Of a stretch of DNA of 64,000 nucleotides, positions 42,795-51,733 are shown one piece after another. The position numbers and the translations under genes are program-made. Source of the DNA: Micromonospora sp. NBC_01699. Its GTDB lineage: Bacteria > Actinomycetota > Actinomycetes > Mycobacteriales > Micromonosporaceae. The notes below the pieces were generated by a model that ran no database searches, was not told where the DNA came from, and worked only from the letters and a program-made list of their open reading frames with translations. How positions within the stretch are numbered: the stretch's first letter is position 1; every line of letters begins with the position of its first letter. Location of the stretch: the NCBI RefSeq assembly GCF_036250065.1, contig NZ_CP109199.1, positions 1,922,001 to 1,986,000 of the forward strand, given 5' to 3'.

Positions 42795-43898
42795 ATGAGC
42801 AGTGCCGAGCACAGGACCGAGGACCAGACCGGGTACGAGGACCGAGCCGGGTACGAGGACCGGGCCGCCGGGGAAGATGGGCAGGTCGGGGACGACGGGC
42901 AGGTCGGGGACGAGCCGCGTCGCCGTACCGGCGGTGGGGCCGTACTGGTCGATCGGTTGTTCCGGGCCGGCGCGCGTACGGCGGGCGCCCTGATGTTGCT
43001 GGTCATGGGGGGCATCGGGGCGTTCCTGGCGGTGCAGGCGGTGCCGACACTGCGCAACTACGGGTGGCGGTTCTTCACCGAGAGCGACTGGAACCCGGAG
43101 CGCAACGTCCTCGGCATCGCCGCGGTGGTCGTCGGCACCGTACTCGTCGCCGCCGTGGCGATCGTGGTCGCCTTTCCGCTGGCCCTGCTCACCGCGCTCT
43201 ACATCACCGAGTACGCCCCCCGCGGGCTCCGCCGGGTGCTGGTCTCCGCGGTGGACCTGATGGCGGCGGTTCCCAGCGTGGTCTACGGGCTGGTCGGGTT
43301 GGCGTTCTTCCAGCCGCAGCTGATCGGGATCGCGCGATGGCTGCACTCGTACGGCCGCTGGTTGCCGGTCTTCGAGGTCGGCACCGCCGAGGACCCGGTC
43401 GACCCGAACGCGGCCATCTGGGCCGAGAGCCGCTACACCTCGTCGGCGTTCATCGCCGGGGTGGTCGTCTCGCTGATGGTGCTGCCCATCGCCTGCGCGG
43501 TCATGCGTGAGGTCTTCTCCCAGGCCCCGCAGGGCGAACGGGAGGCGGCGTGGGCGCTGGGTGCCACCAGGTGGGGTGTGATCAGGACGGTCGTGCTGCC
43601 GTTCGGGCGCGGCGGCATCATCGGCGGGGCGATGCTCGGGCTCGGCCGGGCCCTCGGCGAGACCATCGCCGTCGTCTTCATCATCTCGACCGCCTTCGAG
43701 GTGAAGCTCCGGATCCTGGAGAACGGCACGATCACCACCTCGTCGCTGATCGCGGTCCGGTTCGGCGACGCGGACGCCGGACAGCTCTCCGCCCTGCTGG
43801 CCGCCGGGCTGGTGCTCTTTCTCATCACACTCGCCGTCAACACGCTCGCCGCCGTCCTGGTCTCGCGCAGCCGCAGCGGCGCCACGACCGAGATCTGA
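42795..43898 (+). CDS. pstC: Phosphate ABC transporter permease PstC
   Basis: The 367-residue protein is the PstC-type inner-membrane subunit: ALMLLVMGGIGAFLAVQAVP (helix 1), FFTESDWNP (typical PstC loop), AIVVAFPLALLTALYITEYA, VDLMAAVPSVVYGLVGLAFF and the EAA coupling loop EREAAWALGATRWGVIRTVV, followed by GGIIGGAMLGLGRALGETIA. It has an unusual acidic N-terminal extension of about 45 residues containing two pairs of short direct repeats (GYEDRA twice, GQVGDD/GQVGDE). It imports phosphate with PstA and PstB. It starts 8 bp after the LPXTG gene. Confidence 0.93.
   Translation: MSSAEHRTEDQTGYEDRAGYEDRAAGEDGQVGDDGQVGDEPRRRTGGGAVLVDRLFRAGARTAGALMLLVMGGIGAFLAVQAVPTLRNYGWRFFTESDWNPERNVLGIAAVVVGTVLVAAVAIVVAFPLALLTALYITEYAPRGLRRVLVSAVDLMAAVPSVVYGLVGLAFFQPQLIGIARWLHSYGRWLPVFEVGTAEDPVDPNAAIWAESRYTSSAFIAGVVVSLMVLPIACAVMREVFSQAPQGEREAAWALGATRWGVIRTVVLPFGRGGIIGGAMLGLGRALGETIAVVFIISTAFEVKLRILENGTITTSSLIAVRFGDADAGQLSALLAAGLVLFLITLAVNTLAAVLVSRSRSGATTEI
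42831..42914 (+). repeat. Two pairs of 18-bp tandem repeats in the pstC N-terminus
   Basis: GGGTACGAGGACCGAGCC is followed directly by GGGTACGAGGACCGGGCC (42831-42866). GGGCAGGTCGGGGACGAC is followed by GGGCAGGTCGGGGACGAG (42879-42914). Both pairs are in frame and differ by a single base each, implying recent duplication within the acidic extension. Confidence 0.85.
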
Positions 43899-43921
43899 CC
43901 GGGACGGGACGGGGAAACAGG

Positions 43922-45097
43922 GTGCAGACCGAAATGATTCCGCCACCGGTGGAGCACGACCTCCGGCCGATCGACCACACGGCCGAAAACCCGGCGCTGG
44001 TCGGCCCGCCGGTCGACGACACGAACGACGAGGGTGGCGACGACCGGAACATCGACGAACCGCGCCGACGGCTGACGCCCCGCACCCTGGACGACAGACT
44101 GTCCGTGTTCGGCTCGGGGCTGGCCGCGTTGGCGCTGGCCTGGGTGCTGTTCCAACGCCTGCTGCCCACCGACGGGGCGGTCGGGTTCGCCCTGCTCTGG
44201 CTCGGCACCTTCCTGCTGCTGTACGCGGCGGTGACGGCCATCCGGCATCCGGGCACGGTCATCGCCGACCGGCTCGCCGCCGCGGTGGTGCACGCCGGTG
44301 CCGTGACCGTCGGCGCGACGCTCTGCCTGGTGATCGTCTACACCGTGTGGCGGGGGCTGCCGGCGCTGCGGTACCTGAACTTCTACACCGAGGACCTCTC
44401 GGCGGCGGGGCCGTTGGCGCCGCTGGACATGGGCGGTGCGCTGCACGCCATCGTCGGCACGCTGGTCGAGATCGGCATCGCGATCGCCATCACGCTGCCG
44501 CTCGGCGTGGCGACCGCCGTGTTCATGACCGAGGTGGGCGGCCGGTTCAGCCGGCTGGTCCGGACCGTGGTCGAGGCGATGACCGCGCTGCCGTCGATCG
44601 TCGCCGGCCTGTTCATCTACACCGTGCTCCAGGTGACCCTGGGCTTTCCCCGGTCCGGGCTGGCCGCCTCGCTGGCGATCTCGGTGATGATGCTGCCGAT
44701 CATCGCCCGCGCCGCGGACGTGGTGCTGCGGGTGGTGCCCGGCGGGCTGCGCGAGGCGAGCCTGGCCCTCGGTGCCTCACAGTGGCAGACGGTGTGGCGG
44801 GTGGTCCTGCCGACGGCCCGCCCCGGGCTGGCCACCGCCCTGATCCTCGGTACCGCGCGCGGCATCGGGGAGACGTCGCCGGTGCTGCTCACCTCGGGCG
44901 CCTCGAACTACCTCAACGTCAACCCGGTGGACAGTTCGATGAACTCGCTGCCGCTGTACGTCTACTCACTCGTACGCAGCGGCGAGCCGGCGTACATCAG
45001 TCGGGCCTTCGGCGGCGCCGCGCTGCTGCTCGTGCTCGTGCTCGCCCTGTTCGTGGTGGCCCGGCTGGTGGCGGCCCGGCGGTCGGGCACGCGGTGA
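43922..45097 (+). CDS. pstA: Phosphate ABC transporter permease PstA
   Basis: The 391-residue protein is the second Pst membrane subunit. An acidic cytoplasmic N-terminus of about 60 residues is followed by two helices (LAALALAWVLFQRLLPTDGA region) and the conserved permease core: GALHAIVGTLVEIGIAIAIT, LPLGVATAVFMTEVGGRFSR, TALPSIVAGLFIYTVLQVTL, the EAA loop LREASLALGASQWQTVWRVV, and ATALILGTARGIGETSPVLL. GTG 43922 was chosen; an ATG four codons later is an alternative. It lies 23 bp after pstC and is co-transcribed. Confidence 0.93.
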   Translation: MQTEMIPPPVEHDLRPIDHTAENPALVGPPVDDTNDEGGDDRNIDEPRRRLTPRTLDDRLSVFGSGLAALALAWVLFQRLLPTDGAVGFALLWLGTFLLLYAAVTAIRHPGTVIADRLAAAVVHAGAVTVGATLCLVIVYTVWRGLPALRYLNFYTEDLSAAGPLAPLDMGGALHAIVGTLVEIGIAIAITLPLGVATAVFMTEVGGRFSRLVRTVVEAMTALPSIVAGLFIYTVLQVTLGFPRSGLAASLAISVMMLPIIARAADVVLRVVPGGLREASLALGASQWQTVWRVVLPTARPGLATALILGTARGIGETSPVLLTSGASNYLNVNPVDSSMNSLPLYVYSLVRSGEPAYISRAFGGAALLLVLVLALFVVARLVAARRSGTR

Positions 45098-45126
45098 GGC
45101 GACCCAACCCATCTCAAGGAGGAACG

Positions 45127-46791
45127 ATGACAACCCCGACCCGATCCGACGCCGCCGGAGGGCGACCGCCCCGACGGCGCGCCGCGCGGGTGCTGGCCGC
45201 GGGAGCGGCGCTGCTGATGGCGGTGGTCGCACCGGCCGCGCCCGCCCTGGCGGTGCCGTACGAGCAGGTGGAGGGGACCGGCTCGACCTGGAGCGCGAAC
45301 GCGTTGCAGCAGTGGGTGACGAGCGTGCAGGCGACCGGGAACCGGGTCGTCTACACCGCCAACGGCTCGTCCGCCGGACGCCGTGACTTCAGCAACTCGC
45401 AGAGCGACTTCGGGGTCTCCGAGATCCCGTACCAGACCCAGCCGGACCCGATCACCGGTGTGGTCGAGGACGCCCGCCGGCCGTTCGCGTACATGCCGAT
45501 CGTGGCCGGTGGCACCTCGTTCATGTACCACCTCGAAGTCGGCGGCAAGCTCTACCGGGACCTGCGGCTGTCCGGTGAGTCGATCGTCGGGATCTTCACC
45601 AACAAGATCACGAAGTGGAACGACCCGCAGATCACCCGGGACAACAACGGCAAGGCACTGCCCGCTATCGACATCGTGCCGGTGGTCCGGTCCGACGGCT
45701 CCGGCACCACCGCCCAGTTCGCGCTCTGGATGGACAAGCGGTACGGCTCCCAGTGGCGCGCGTACTGCGGCTGCCAGGGGCTGACGTCGTACTACCCGCG
45801 CAAGGGTCGGCAGGTCGCGCAGAGCGGTTCGGACAACGTGGCCAACTACGTCGCGGCCCGGTCCGGCAACGGGACCATCGGCTACGTCGAGTTCTCCTAC
45901 GCGCGGAACAAGAACTACCCGGTGGCGAAGATGCTCAACCAGGCCGGTTACTACGTCTCGCCGACCGACTACAACGTGGCCGTGGCGTTGCAGCAGGCCC
46001 GGATCAACACCGACCGGAGCAACCCGCGCGAGTACCTGACCCAGGTGCTCGACGGGGTCTACACCAACGCCGACAAGCGCGCCTACCCGCTGTCGTCGTA
46101 CTCGTACATGATCCTGCCGGTCGGGGCCGACGACCGCCGGATCACGCCGGGACGGGCCAGGGCCCTCGCCGACTTCGCGTACTACTCGATCTGCGAGGGG
46201 CAGCGCAACGCCGGACAGCTCGGTTACTCGCCCCTGCCCCGCAACCTGGTGCAGGCCGCGTTCGACCAGATCGCCCGGATCGCGAAGCTCGCCCCGGAGG
46301 ACCGGCCGGACAACAACTTCGCCAACTGTCCGAACCCGACCTTCGACCCGCGCAACCCGGCCGTCAACAAGCTCGCCCAGGACGCTCCCGCCCCACCGGA
46401 GTGCGACAGGCAGGGCCAGGGACCGTGCTCGGGCAACGGCAACAACAACGGCGGTAACAACAACGCGAACAACAACGGCGGCAACAACAACGCCAACAAC
46501 AACGGCAACAACAACGGTGCCGGGCCGAACGCCACCACGCCACCGACGGCCGCCCCGGTCGACACCGACGGCGACGGGATCGCCGACGTCGACCCGGAGT
46601 CGGGTCAGCCGATCCTCGCCGGTGGTACCAACAACGAGCTCACCGGCGCCGCCACCGAACTCGCCGCCTTCCGACCCGACGGGATGTCCCGGGCACTGGC
46701 CGTGCTCGCCGCCGGGCTGCTGCTCCTGGTCGTCCTGCTGCCCGGACTGGTGTCCCGCGCGGTGGCCCGGCGACGGGAGGCGGGGCGATGA
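45127..46791 (+). CDS. pstS: PstS-type phosphate-binding protein with C-terminal membrane anchor
   Basis: AAGGAGG fixes the start. The 554-residue product has a signal peptide (RVLAAGAALLMAVVAPAAPA) without a lipobox Cys. A PstS domain follows (about 45-400): EGTGSTWSANALQQWVTSVQ, GSSAGRRDFSNSQSDFGVSE, FTNKITKWNDPQITRDNNGK, VVRSDGSGTTAQFALWM and NGTIGYVEFSYA. These include the phosphate-ligating Ser-Gly-Thr segments. After an Asn-Gly-rich linker (about 437-464) and an Asp-rich segment (DTDGDGIADVD) it ends in a membrane helix and RRREAGR. Thus it is tethered by a C-terminal helix rather than a lipid, unlike standard PstS. Confidence 0.9.
   Translation: MTTPTRSDAAGGRPPRRRAARVLAAGAALLMAVVAPAAPALAVPYEQVEGTGSTWSANALQQWVTSVQATGNRVVYTANGSSAGRRDFSNSQSDFGVSEIPYQTQPDPITGVVEDARRPFAYMPIVAGGTSFMYHLEVGGKLYRDLRLSGESIVGIFTNKITKWNDPQITRDNNGKALPAIDIVPVVRSDGSGTTAQFALWMDKRYGSQWRAYCGCQGLTSYYPRKGRQVAQSGSDNVANYVAARSGNGTIGYVEFSYARNKNYPVAKMLNQAGYYVSPTDYNVAVALQQARINTDRSNPREYLTQVLDGVYTNADKRAYPLSSYSYMILPVGADDRRITPGRARALADFAYYSICEGQRNAGQLGYSPLPRNLVQAAFDQIARIAKLAPEDRPDNNFANCPNPTFDPRNPAVNKLAQDAPAPPECDRQGQGPCSGNGNNNGGNNNANNNGGNNNANNNGNNNGAGPNATTPPTAAPVDTDGDGIADVDPESGQPILAGGTNNELTGAATELAAFRPDGMSRALAVLAAGLLLLVVLLPGLVSRAVARRREAGR
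46430..46525 (+). repeat. Asn-rich repeat tract inside pstS
   Basis: AACAAC-type codons alternate with GGC/GCC to encode repeated NNGGNNNANN units forming a flexible linker before the membrane anchor. The tract is repetitive and may vary in length. Confidence 0.8.
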
Positions 46792-49319
46792 CCCGCCGCC
46801 GCACGACCACTGTCGCGTACCCCCGCCGAGCCAGCGCCGCGCTGGTGCTGGCCATCCTCGCAGCGCTGGTGGTCGCACCGGGCATCGCGGACCGGCCGGC
46901 AACGGCCGAGCTCGCCACCGCCGCCCGGGAGCAGACCCGGCAGATCCAGCGCGGCGACAAGGGGCCGCAAACGGCGACCGTACGCGTCTCGACCACCGAG
47001 GGCCTGATCAACCGGCAGGTGCTCCGGCTGAGCTGGTCCGGGCTGGTGCCGAGCCACCGCCTCCCGATCGTCACGGTGCCGCAGAACGAGGCGGTGCCGT
47101 ACACGATGGAGTACCCGGTCGTGATCTTGCAGTGCTCGAAGCCGGAACCGGCCCGGGAGGACTGCTACTTCAACCGGACCATGGCCAACGACAGCTCGAA
47201 CGCCTCCTACTGGGACGCCCTCCAGCCGGAGCAGCAGCGCGGGTTGGGCTGGCGGCCGTCGTTCCGGGCGGCCAACCGGGAAACCCCGTACGCACCGACG
47301 GAGCAGCCGTCCGACTTCGGCACCTCGAACTTCGCCGGCAACACGATGGTGGAGCCGACCGGTCCGGACGGCACCCGCAGCGACGTCCGGTTCGAGGTAC
47401 GTGACCAGGTCACCACGCCGAGCCTCGGCTGCTCCGCGAGCCGGAAGTGCTCGCTGGTGGTGATCCCGGTGATGGAACTCGTCTGCGCACCGGACGCCGC
47501 TGCGCCATGCTCGGCCGGTCCGACCGGCCCGGTGGGCGGCCCGAACAACAGTCCCGAGTACAACGAGACGCTCGCCCCGGGCGGTTGGGCGTTGGAGTCG
47601 AACTGGCGCAACCGGTTCGTCGTACCCATCGAATTCGCCCCGGCGGACTCGACCTGCGCGACCACCGACCCCCGTCCGCAGCGGGCGTTGGTCGGGGCGG
47701 AGACCGCCGACCTCGCGCTGCGCCGCTGGACGCAGGCCATGTGCGTGGACCGGGAGGCACCCCGGCTGGCCCACGTACGGCAGAGCGAGGAGGTGGCGCG
47801 CAACCTGCTGCTCAACCGCAGCGGGGAGGAGTACGGCGCCGACGCGGCACTGGTCACCCGACCGGTGACCGGCTCACCCCGACCACTCGCGCACGCCCCG
47901 GTGCTCGCCACCGGGGTCGCGGTGGCGTTCGCGGTCGACGTACGGGTCGGCGACGACGCACCGTACGAGCTGCGGGACCTGCGACTGAGTCCACGCCTGC
48001 TGGCGAAGCTGATGACCCAGTCGTACCAGGGGACGTTCTTCTTCAACCAGGCCCATCCCGCGGTCAGTGCCAACCCGGTGACCCTCTTCCACGACAAGGA
48101 GTTCCTGGCGCTCAACCCGGACTACCCGCAGGACGCCGCCGGCGGGCCGACCAACGGCAACAACGCCAGCGGATCACAGGGCCTCACGGTCATCACCAAC
48201 GACTCGGACGCCTACTACGAGCTGACCCGGTACGTCACCGCCGACCCGGAGGCCGTCCGCTGGCTCGGCGGCGAGGCGGACGAGTACGGCACCACGGTCA
48301 ACCCGGTCTACCGGGGCACCCCGTTCCCGTCGGCCCGGTTCGAACTGCGCGACGAGTGGGTGCCCGAGGGTGTGCCGTGCGGCCCGCTGCCCGGCCTGAC
48401 CCGGGTCCAGCACGTCGCGCCGAGCCTGGAGGGCGGGATCTACTCGATCGCCGACTCGCAGGGACTGAACCAGGAGTGCGTCAACACCAGCCCACTCGGC
48501 GAGACGCCGAACTGGGTGTGGTCCAAACCGAACCGGCAGTACTTCCCGAGCCGGGTCTACCTCACCGTCACCTCGGTCGCCTACGCCGAGGCGTACGGGC
48601 TGCCGATGGCCCGGTTGCAGTCCGGACGCGGCGCCGACGGCCAGCGTACGTTCGTCGGGCCGACGCCGGCGGCGATGGCCGAGGCGCTGCGGCACATGGT
48701 GGTCGACGACAGCTCCGGAACCCGGCGGGTCGACCACGCGGCGCTGCCGGCGACCGCCTACCCGGGCACGCTGCCGATCTACCTGGCGGTGCCGACCGCC
48801 GGCCTGCCCGACGACGCCGCCGCCGACTACGCGGAGTTCGTGCGCCGCGCGGTCAGCGCCCGGCACCAGACCCTCGGCGGCGCGATCGGCCAGTTGCCAC
48901 CCGGTTACCTGCCGCTTCCGGACGACCTGCGCCGGCAGGCGCTCACCCTGGCCGACGCGGTGGCCCGGCAGGCGGCCGACCCCGATCCGACCACCCCACC
49001 GCCGACCACACCCGCCGCGAACGGCGGCAACGGCACCCAACCGCCGGCCTCGGTACCGACCCCGGGCAGCACACCGAGCCCGTCGCCCACGCCCAAGGCC
49101 AGCGTCACGCCCTCGGCCGGCACCCCGCAGCCGCAGGTCCGGGCGCTGACCCGGACCGACACGTCGGCGCTCGGCGCCTGGGCGCTGCCGGCGGTCCTCG
49201 GCACCGGGCTGCTCGTGCTGCTGGTCATCCCGTTCGTCCTGCTCGCCGCCCAGCCGGACCATCCGGTACGGCGCCTCGTCCGGTCCGCCGGCCGGGTGCT
49301 GCGGCGAACGGGTTCGTGA
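46788..49319 (+). CDS. Large secreted, membrane-anchored binding-protein-like protein of the Pst locus
   Basis: The 843-residue protein overlaps pstS by 4 nt (ATGA). It has a signal peptide (ASAALVLAILAALVVAPGIA). A beta-rich domain follows (about 45-400; QTATVRVSTTEGLINRQVLR, four or more Cys). A second region (about 370-710) resembles a binding-protein fold: LSPRLLAKLMTQSYQGTFFF, DKEFLALNPDYPQ, TVITNDSDAYYELTRYVTAD, TLPIYLAVPTAGLPDDAAAD. After a Pro-Thr stalk it ends in a membrane helix (LPAVLGTGLLVLLVIPFVLL) and a basic tail. I infer a surface phosphate-capturing or accessory role from context. The domain assignment is tentative. Confidence 0.72.
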   Translation: MTRRRTTTVAYPRRASAALVLAILAALVVAPGIADRPATAELATAAREQTRQIQRGDKGPQTATVRVSTTEGLINRQVLRLSWSGLVPSHRLPIVTVPQNEAVPYTMEYPVVILQCSKPEPAREDCYFNRTMANDSSNASYWDALQPEQQRGLGWRPSFRAANRETPYAPTEQPSDFGTSNFAGNTMVEPTGPDGTRSDVRFEVRDQVTTPSLGCSASRKCSLVVIPVMELVCAPDAAAPCSAGPTGPVGGPNNSPEYNETLAPGGWALESNWRNRFVVPIEFAPADSTCATTDPRPQRALVGAETADLALRRWTQAMCVDREAPRLAHVRQSEEVARNLLLNRSGEEYGADAALVTRPVTGSPRPLAHAPVLATGVAVAFAVDVRVGDDAPYELRDLRLSPRLLAKLMTQSYQGTFFFNQAHPAVSANPVTLFHDKEFLALNPDYPQDAAGGPTNGNNASGSQGLTVITNDSDAYYELTRYVTADPEAVRWLGGEADEYGTTVNPVYRGTPFPSARFELRDEWVPEGVPCGPLPGLTRVQHVAPSLEGGIYSIADSQGLNQECVNTSPLGETPNWVWSKPNRQYFPSRVYLTVTSVAYAEAYGLPMARLQSGRGADGQRTFVGPTPAAMAEALRHMVVDDSSGTRRVDHAALPATAYPGTLPIYLAVPTAGLPDDAAADYAEFVRRAVSARHQTLGGAIGQLPPGYLPLPDDLRRQALTLADAVARQAADPDPTTPPPTTPAANGGNGTQPPASVPTPGSTPSPSPTPKASVTPSAGTPQPQVRALTRTDTSALGAWALPAVLGTGLLVLLVIPFVLLAAQPDHPVRRLVRSAGRVLRRTGS

Positions 49320-49350
49320 CGGCTGATCGCCACCCGCCCGCTTCACGGCG

Positions 49351-49400
49351 CGTCGCCGCCGATCGGCTCGCCCGGAGTCGCCGCCGATCGGCTCGTCCAG
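49351..49400 (+). repeat. 25-bp tandem duplication before the sortase-like gene
   Basis: GTCGCCGCCGATCGGCTCG occurs at 49352-49370 and again at 49377-49395. The second copy ends 5 nt before the AAGGAG ribosome-binding site at 49401. Confidence 0.85.
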
Positions 49401-49411
49401 AAGGAGCTTCC

Positions 49412-50308
49412 ATGGCCGGTACCACCGCGCCCGTACAGGATCGAGCCGGGGCCGACCAGCGGCCCCGGCCGGTGAACGCGCCCGGCGGGGTGGCCATCTC
49501 CGCCATCCACGCGTTACTGCTGGTGGCGCTGCTGACCTTCGGGTTCGTCGGCTACCTGGTCGGGCTGAGCCCGTTGCAGCAGCTCCGGGCCCAGGACAAC
49601 CTCCACGACCGGATCCGGGGCGAACTGGCCCAGGCCACCACCCCGTTCGGCGGTGCTATCGAGCCGGGCACCCCGGTCGCGGTCATCACCATCGACGCGG
49701 TCGACCTGCGCGCCGTGGTGGTCGAGGGCACCTCCTCGGCGGACCTGCTCGCCGGCCCCGGACACCGCCGGGACACGCCGCTGCCGGGCCAGGCCGGCGT
49801 TTCCCTGCTGTACGGCCGCGCCGGCACCTTCGGTGCGCCGTTCCGGCGGGTGCCGGACCTGCCGGCGGGCACCCCGATCGAGGTGGTGACCGGACAGGGC
49901 GCCTTCACCTTCCGGGTGACCGGCTCCCGGCGGGACGGTGACCCGGTCCCTGCGCCGCTGGCCGCCGGTGCCGGGCGGCTGACCCTGGTCACCGCCGAGT
50001 CCACCCGCCCCCTCACCGCGGTCAGTACGGTCTTCGTCGACGCCACCCTGGACGGTCCGGCCCAGCCCGCGCCAGCCGGTCGGCCGGCGCTGATCCCGTC
50101 CTACGAGCGCGCCCTGCGCTCGGATTCCACCGCCGGCTTCCCGCTGGTGCTCTGGCTCCAGGCGCTCGCCCTGGCCGCCGCCGGGCTCACCTGGAGCCGG
50201 CACTACTGGGGGCGCTGGGAGACCTGGATCGTCGGCAGTCCGATCGTGCTCGCCTGCGTGTGGCAGACCTACGAGGCGGCCGTACGGCTGCTGCCCAACC
50301 TGCTCTGA
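49412..50308 (+). CDS. Sortase-fold membrane protein lacking catalytic residues
   Basis: AAGGAG 6-7 nt before the ATG fixes the start of this 298-residue protein. An N-terminal helix (ISAIHALLLVALLTFGFVGY) precedes a sortase-like barrel. LRAVVVEGTSSADLLAGPGH (about 99-118) and RRDTPLPGQAG match class D/E/F sortases. Where a sortase has the catalytic His (AGHRTTYGAPF), this protein has YGRAGTFGAPF (Arg 136). Where it has the catalytic Cys (TLVTC), it has TLVTA (Ala 195). The Arg strand is also altered. Two further C-terminal helices follow (about 233-290). It is therefore a probable pseudo-sortase, perhaps a scaffold for the LPXTG and PstS-like proteins encoded upstream. Confidence 0.8.
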   Translation: MAGTTAPVQDRAGADQRPRPVNAPGGVAISAIHALLLVALLTFGFVGYLVGLSPLQQLRAQDNLHDRIRGELAQATTPFGGAIEPGTPVAVITIDAVDLRAVVVEGTSSADLLAGPGHRRDTPLPGQAGVSLLYGRAGTFGAPFRRVPDLPAGTPIEVVTGQGAFTFRVTGSRRDGDPVPAPLAAGAGRLTLVTAESTRPLTAVSTVFVDATLDGPAQPAPAGRPALIPSYERALRSDSTAGFPLVLWLQALALAAAGLTWSRHYWGRWETWIVGSPIVLACVWQTYEAAVRLLPNLL

Positions 50309-50331
50309 CCGGCCGACGTACGCCACGACGA

Positions 50332-50361
50332 GGGGCCGGGCGGCGGATGCCGCCCGGCCCC
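50332..50361. terminator. Strong bidirectional terminator of the Pst operon
   Basis: GGGGCCGGGCGGC and GCCGCCCGGCCCC form a perfect 13-bp stem with a GGAT loop. It lies 23 bp after the sortase-like gene and about 37 bp before the end of the convergent PstS-like gene. Confidence 0.85.
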
Positions 50362-50398
50362 CCTGGTCAGGCTGTGTTTCCCGTCGTCAAGGGGTGGT

Positions 50399-51442
50399 TC
50401 AGGGGATGATGACGGGCACGCCGCAGCTGCCGGCCGCCGCGGTCTTGGGCAGGACCGTGAAGCCGTTCGAGGTGATGGTGGAGTCGGCGGTGGCGCTGGT
50501 GCACAGGAAGCTGGTCGAGTTGAACGCGGCGCCCACGGTCGCGGCCCGCGAGGTCTTGATCACGTTGTAGAGCAGCCGGCTGACGTTGAAGTTGCCGGTG
50601 GTCGTACGCAGGGCGATGACCTTCTGGCCGCCGACCACCGGCACGTTGACGTTGTAGCGGCCGACCGAGAACGGCGCGATGGCGTTCGCGTCCGCGTTGA
50701 TCGGGGCCGGGTCGTGCTCCTGCGGGTCGTCGTTGACGCAGTAGCTGCTCGGGCTCTCGCTCTTGGTGATGACCTGGGCCTCGGTCAGACCGATCTGCTC
50801 CAGGAAGAACTTGCGGGTGCCGGAACCCGGCTGCGGCAGCAGCGGGTTGATGGTCGCGGTGCTGGCCCCGGCGACGAAGTCGCTCCACTGGTTGGCGGTC
50901 GCCTGGCACTGGTAGATGGAGACCAGGCGGGCCACGGTGAAGACGAGGCTGGCCGGGGCGTTGGTGGCCGGGCTGCCGTCGCCGTTGGCGCGGGCGACGG
51001 CGATCGCGAGCCCGTCACGGGCGATCGGGTACCAGCTCGTCCCGGACGTCCCCGGCGTGCCGGAGTGACGCGCGTAGTCGACGTAGTCGTTCTCCACCCC
51101 GCCGCCGGGGCTGTTGGCGGCGGCGACCAGCGCGGTCAGGCCGGCACCGGAGCCGTTCGGCCGGGCGATGCCCGGGGCCGGCTGGCCCGCCTGGACGATG
51201 ATCGGCGAGGTGCCGGTGGCGTCCCAGGAGGCCAGCCGCCGGGTGGGCGCCGGGGACTGGGCGTTGTAGGCGGTGGCCAGCCCGTTCAGGAGGAACTGGC
51301 TGGTGTCCGAGCCAACGCCGGCGAAGTCGTCGTTGTCCGGGGTGAAGGACGGGTCGGCCTGGGCGCCGGTGGCGGCGAACGCCAGCGACATGGCAACGGC
51401 GGCGAACGCCGCCCCGGCTGCCTTGAGGACGGTCTTGCGCAT
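50399..51442 (-). CDS. Second, secreted PstS-like substrate-binding protein
   Basis: GGAGG before the ATG fixes the start. The 347-residue product has a signal peptide (KTVLKAAGAAFAAVAMSLAF, cleavage near AQA-DP) without a lipobox. The mature protein matches PstS-like binding proteins: FAGVGSDTSQFLLNGLATAY, RPNGSGAGLTALVAA (Ser-Gly-Ser phosphate loop), YVDYARHSG, LAIAVARANG, QPGSGTRKFFLEQIG. It lacks any membrane anchor, unlike the other two binding proteins of the locus, so it may act as a diffusible scavenger. It is transcribed toward the main operon and divergently from pstB. Confidence 0.85.
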   Translation of the reverse strand: MRKTVLKAAGAAFAAVAMSLAFAATGAQADPSFTPDNDDFAGVGSDTSQFLLNGLATAYNAQSPAPTRRLASWDATGTSPIIVQAGQPAPGIARPNGSGAGLTALVAAANSPGGGVENDYVDYARHSGTPGTSGTSWYPIARDGLAIAVARANGDGSPATNAPASLVFTVARLVSIYQCQATANQWSDFVAGASTATINPLLPQPGSGTRKFFLEQIGLTEAQVITKSESPSSYCVNDDPQEHDPAPINADANAIAPFSVGRYNVNVPVVGGQKVIALRTTTGNFNVSRLLYNVIKTSRAATVGAAFNSTSFLCTSATADSTITSNGFTVLPKTAAAGSCGVPVIIP

Positions 51443-51640
51443 GTGCGGGATACCTCCGCGGTTCTTCGATCAGCCTCGATCTGGGGCCGCGTTCAGCCCA
51501 CCAGTCCGTCACCGGGCGTGCCACCAACGTCACATAGCCACTACCTGCGCGCGGCACGGCCGCTGCGTTAACAGGCACCCAATCCACCAAATCGGTCAAC
51601 TGATCCGGCCGGTGACGCCGCCATTTCTCGGAGTGAATGC

Positions 51641-51673
51641 GTTCACCCGACCGTTGCCGTCGATGCCTAGGGT
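51641..51673 (+). promoter_or_regulatory. Candidate PHO box and -10 region before pstB
   Basis: GTTCACC (51641-51647) and GTTGCCG (51653-51659), 12 nt apart, resemble PhoP direct-repeat units. A TAGGGT -10-like box follows at 51668-51673. The spacing would place the repeats over the -35 region, as in activated pho promoters. The match is only partial. Confidence 0.35.
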
Positions 51674-51733
51674 CGGATGGCCCATGTCCGGCGAGTACGC
51701 CACCCGGTGGGTCGGCGTTCGGAGGAGTCGCAG

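Noticed and set aside
44962-46902. A 646-codon minus-strand open frame under pstS
   Set aside because: The plus strand encodes an unmistakable PstS. The minus frame is a Val/Gly/Arg-rich antisense shadow.
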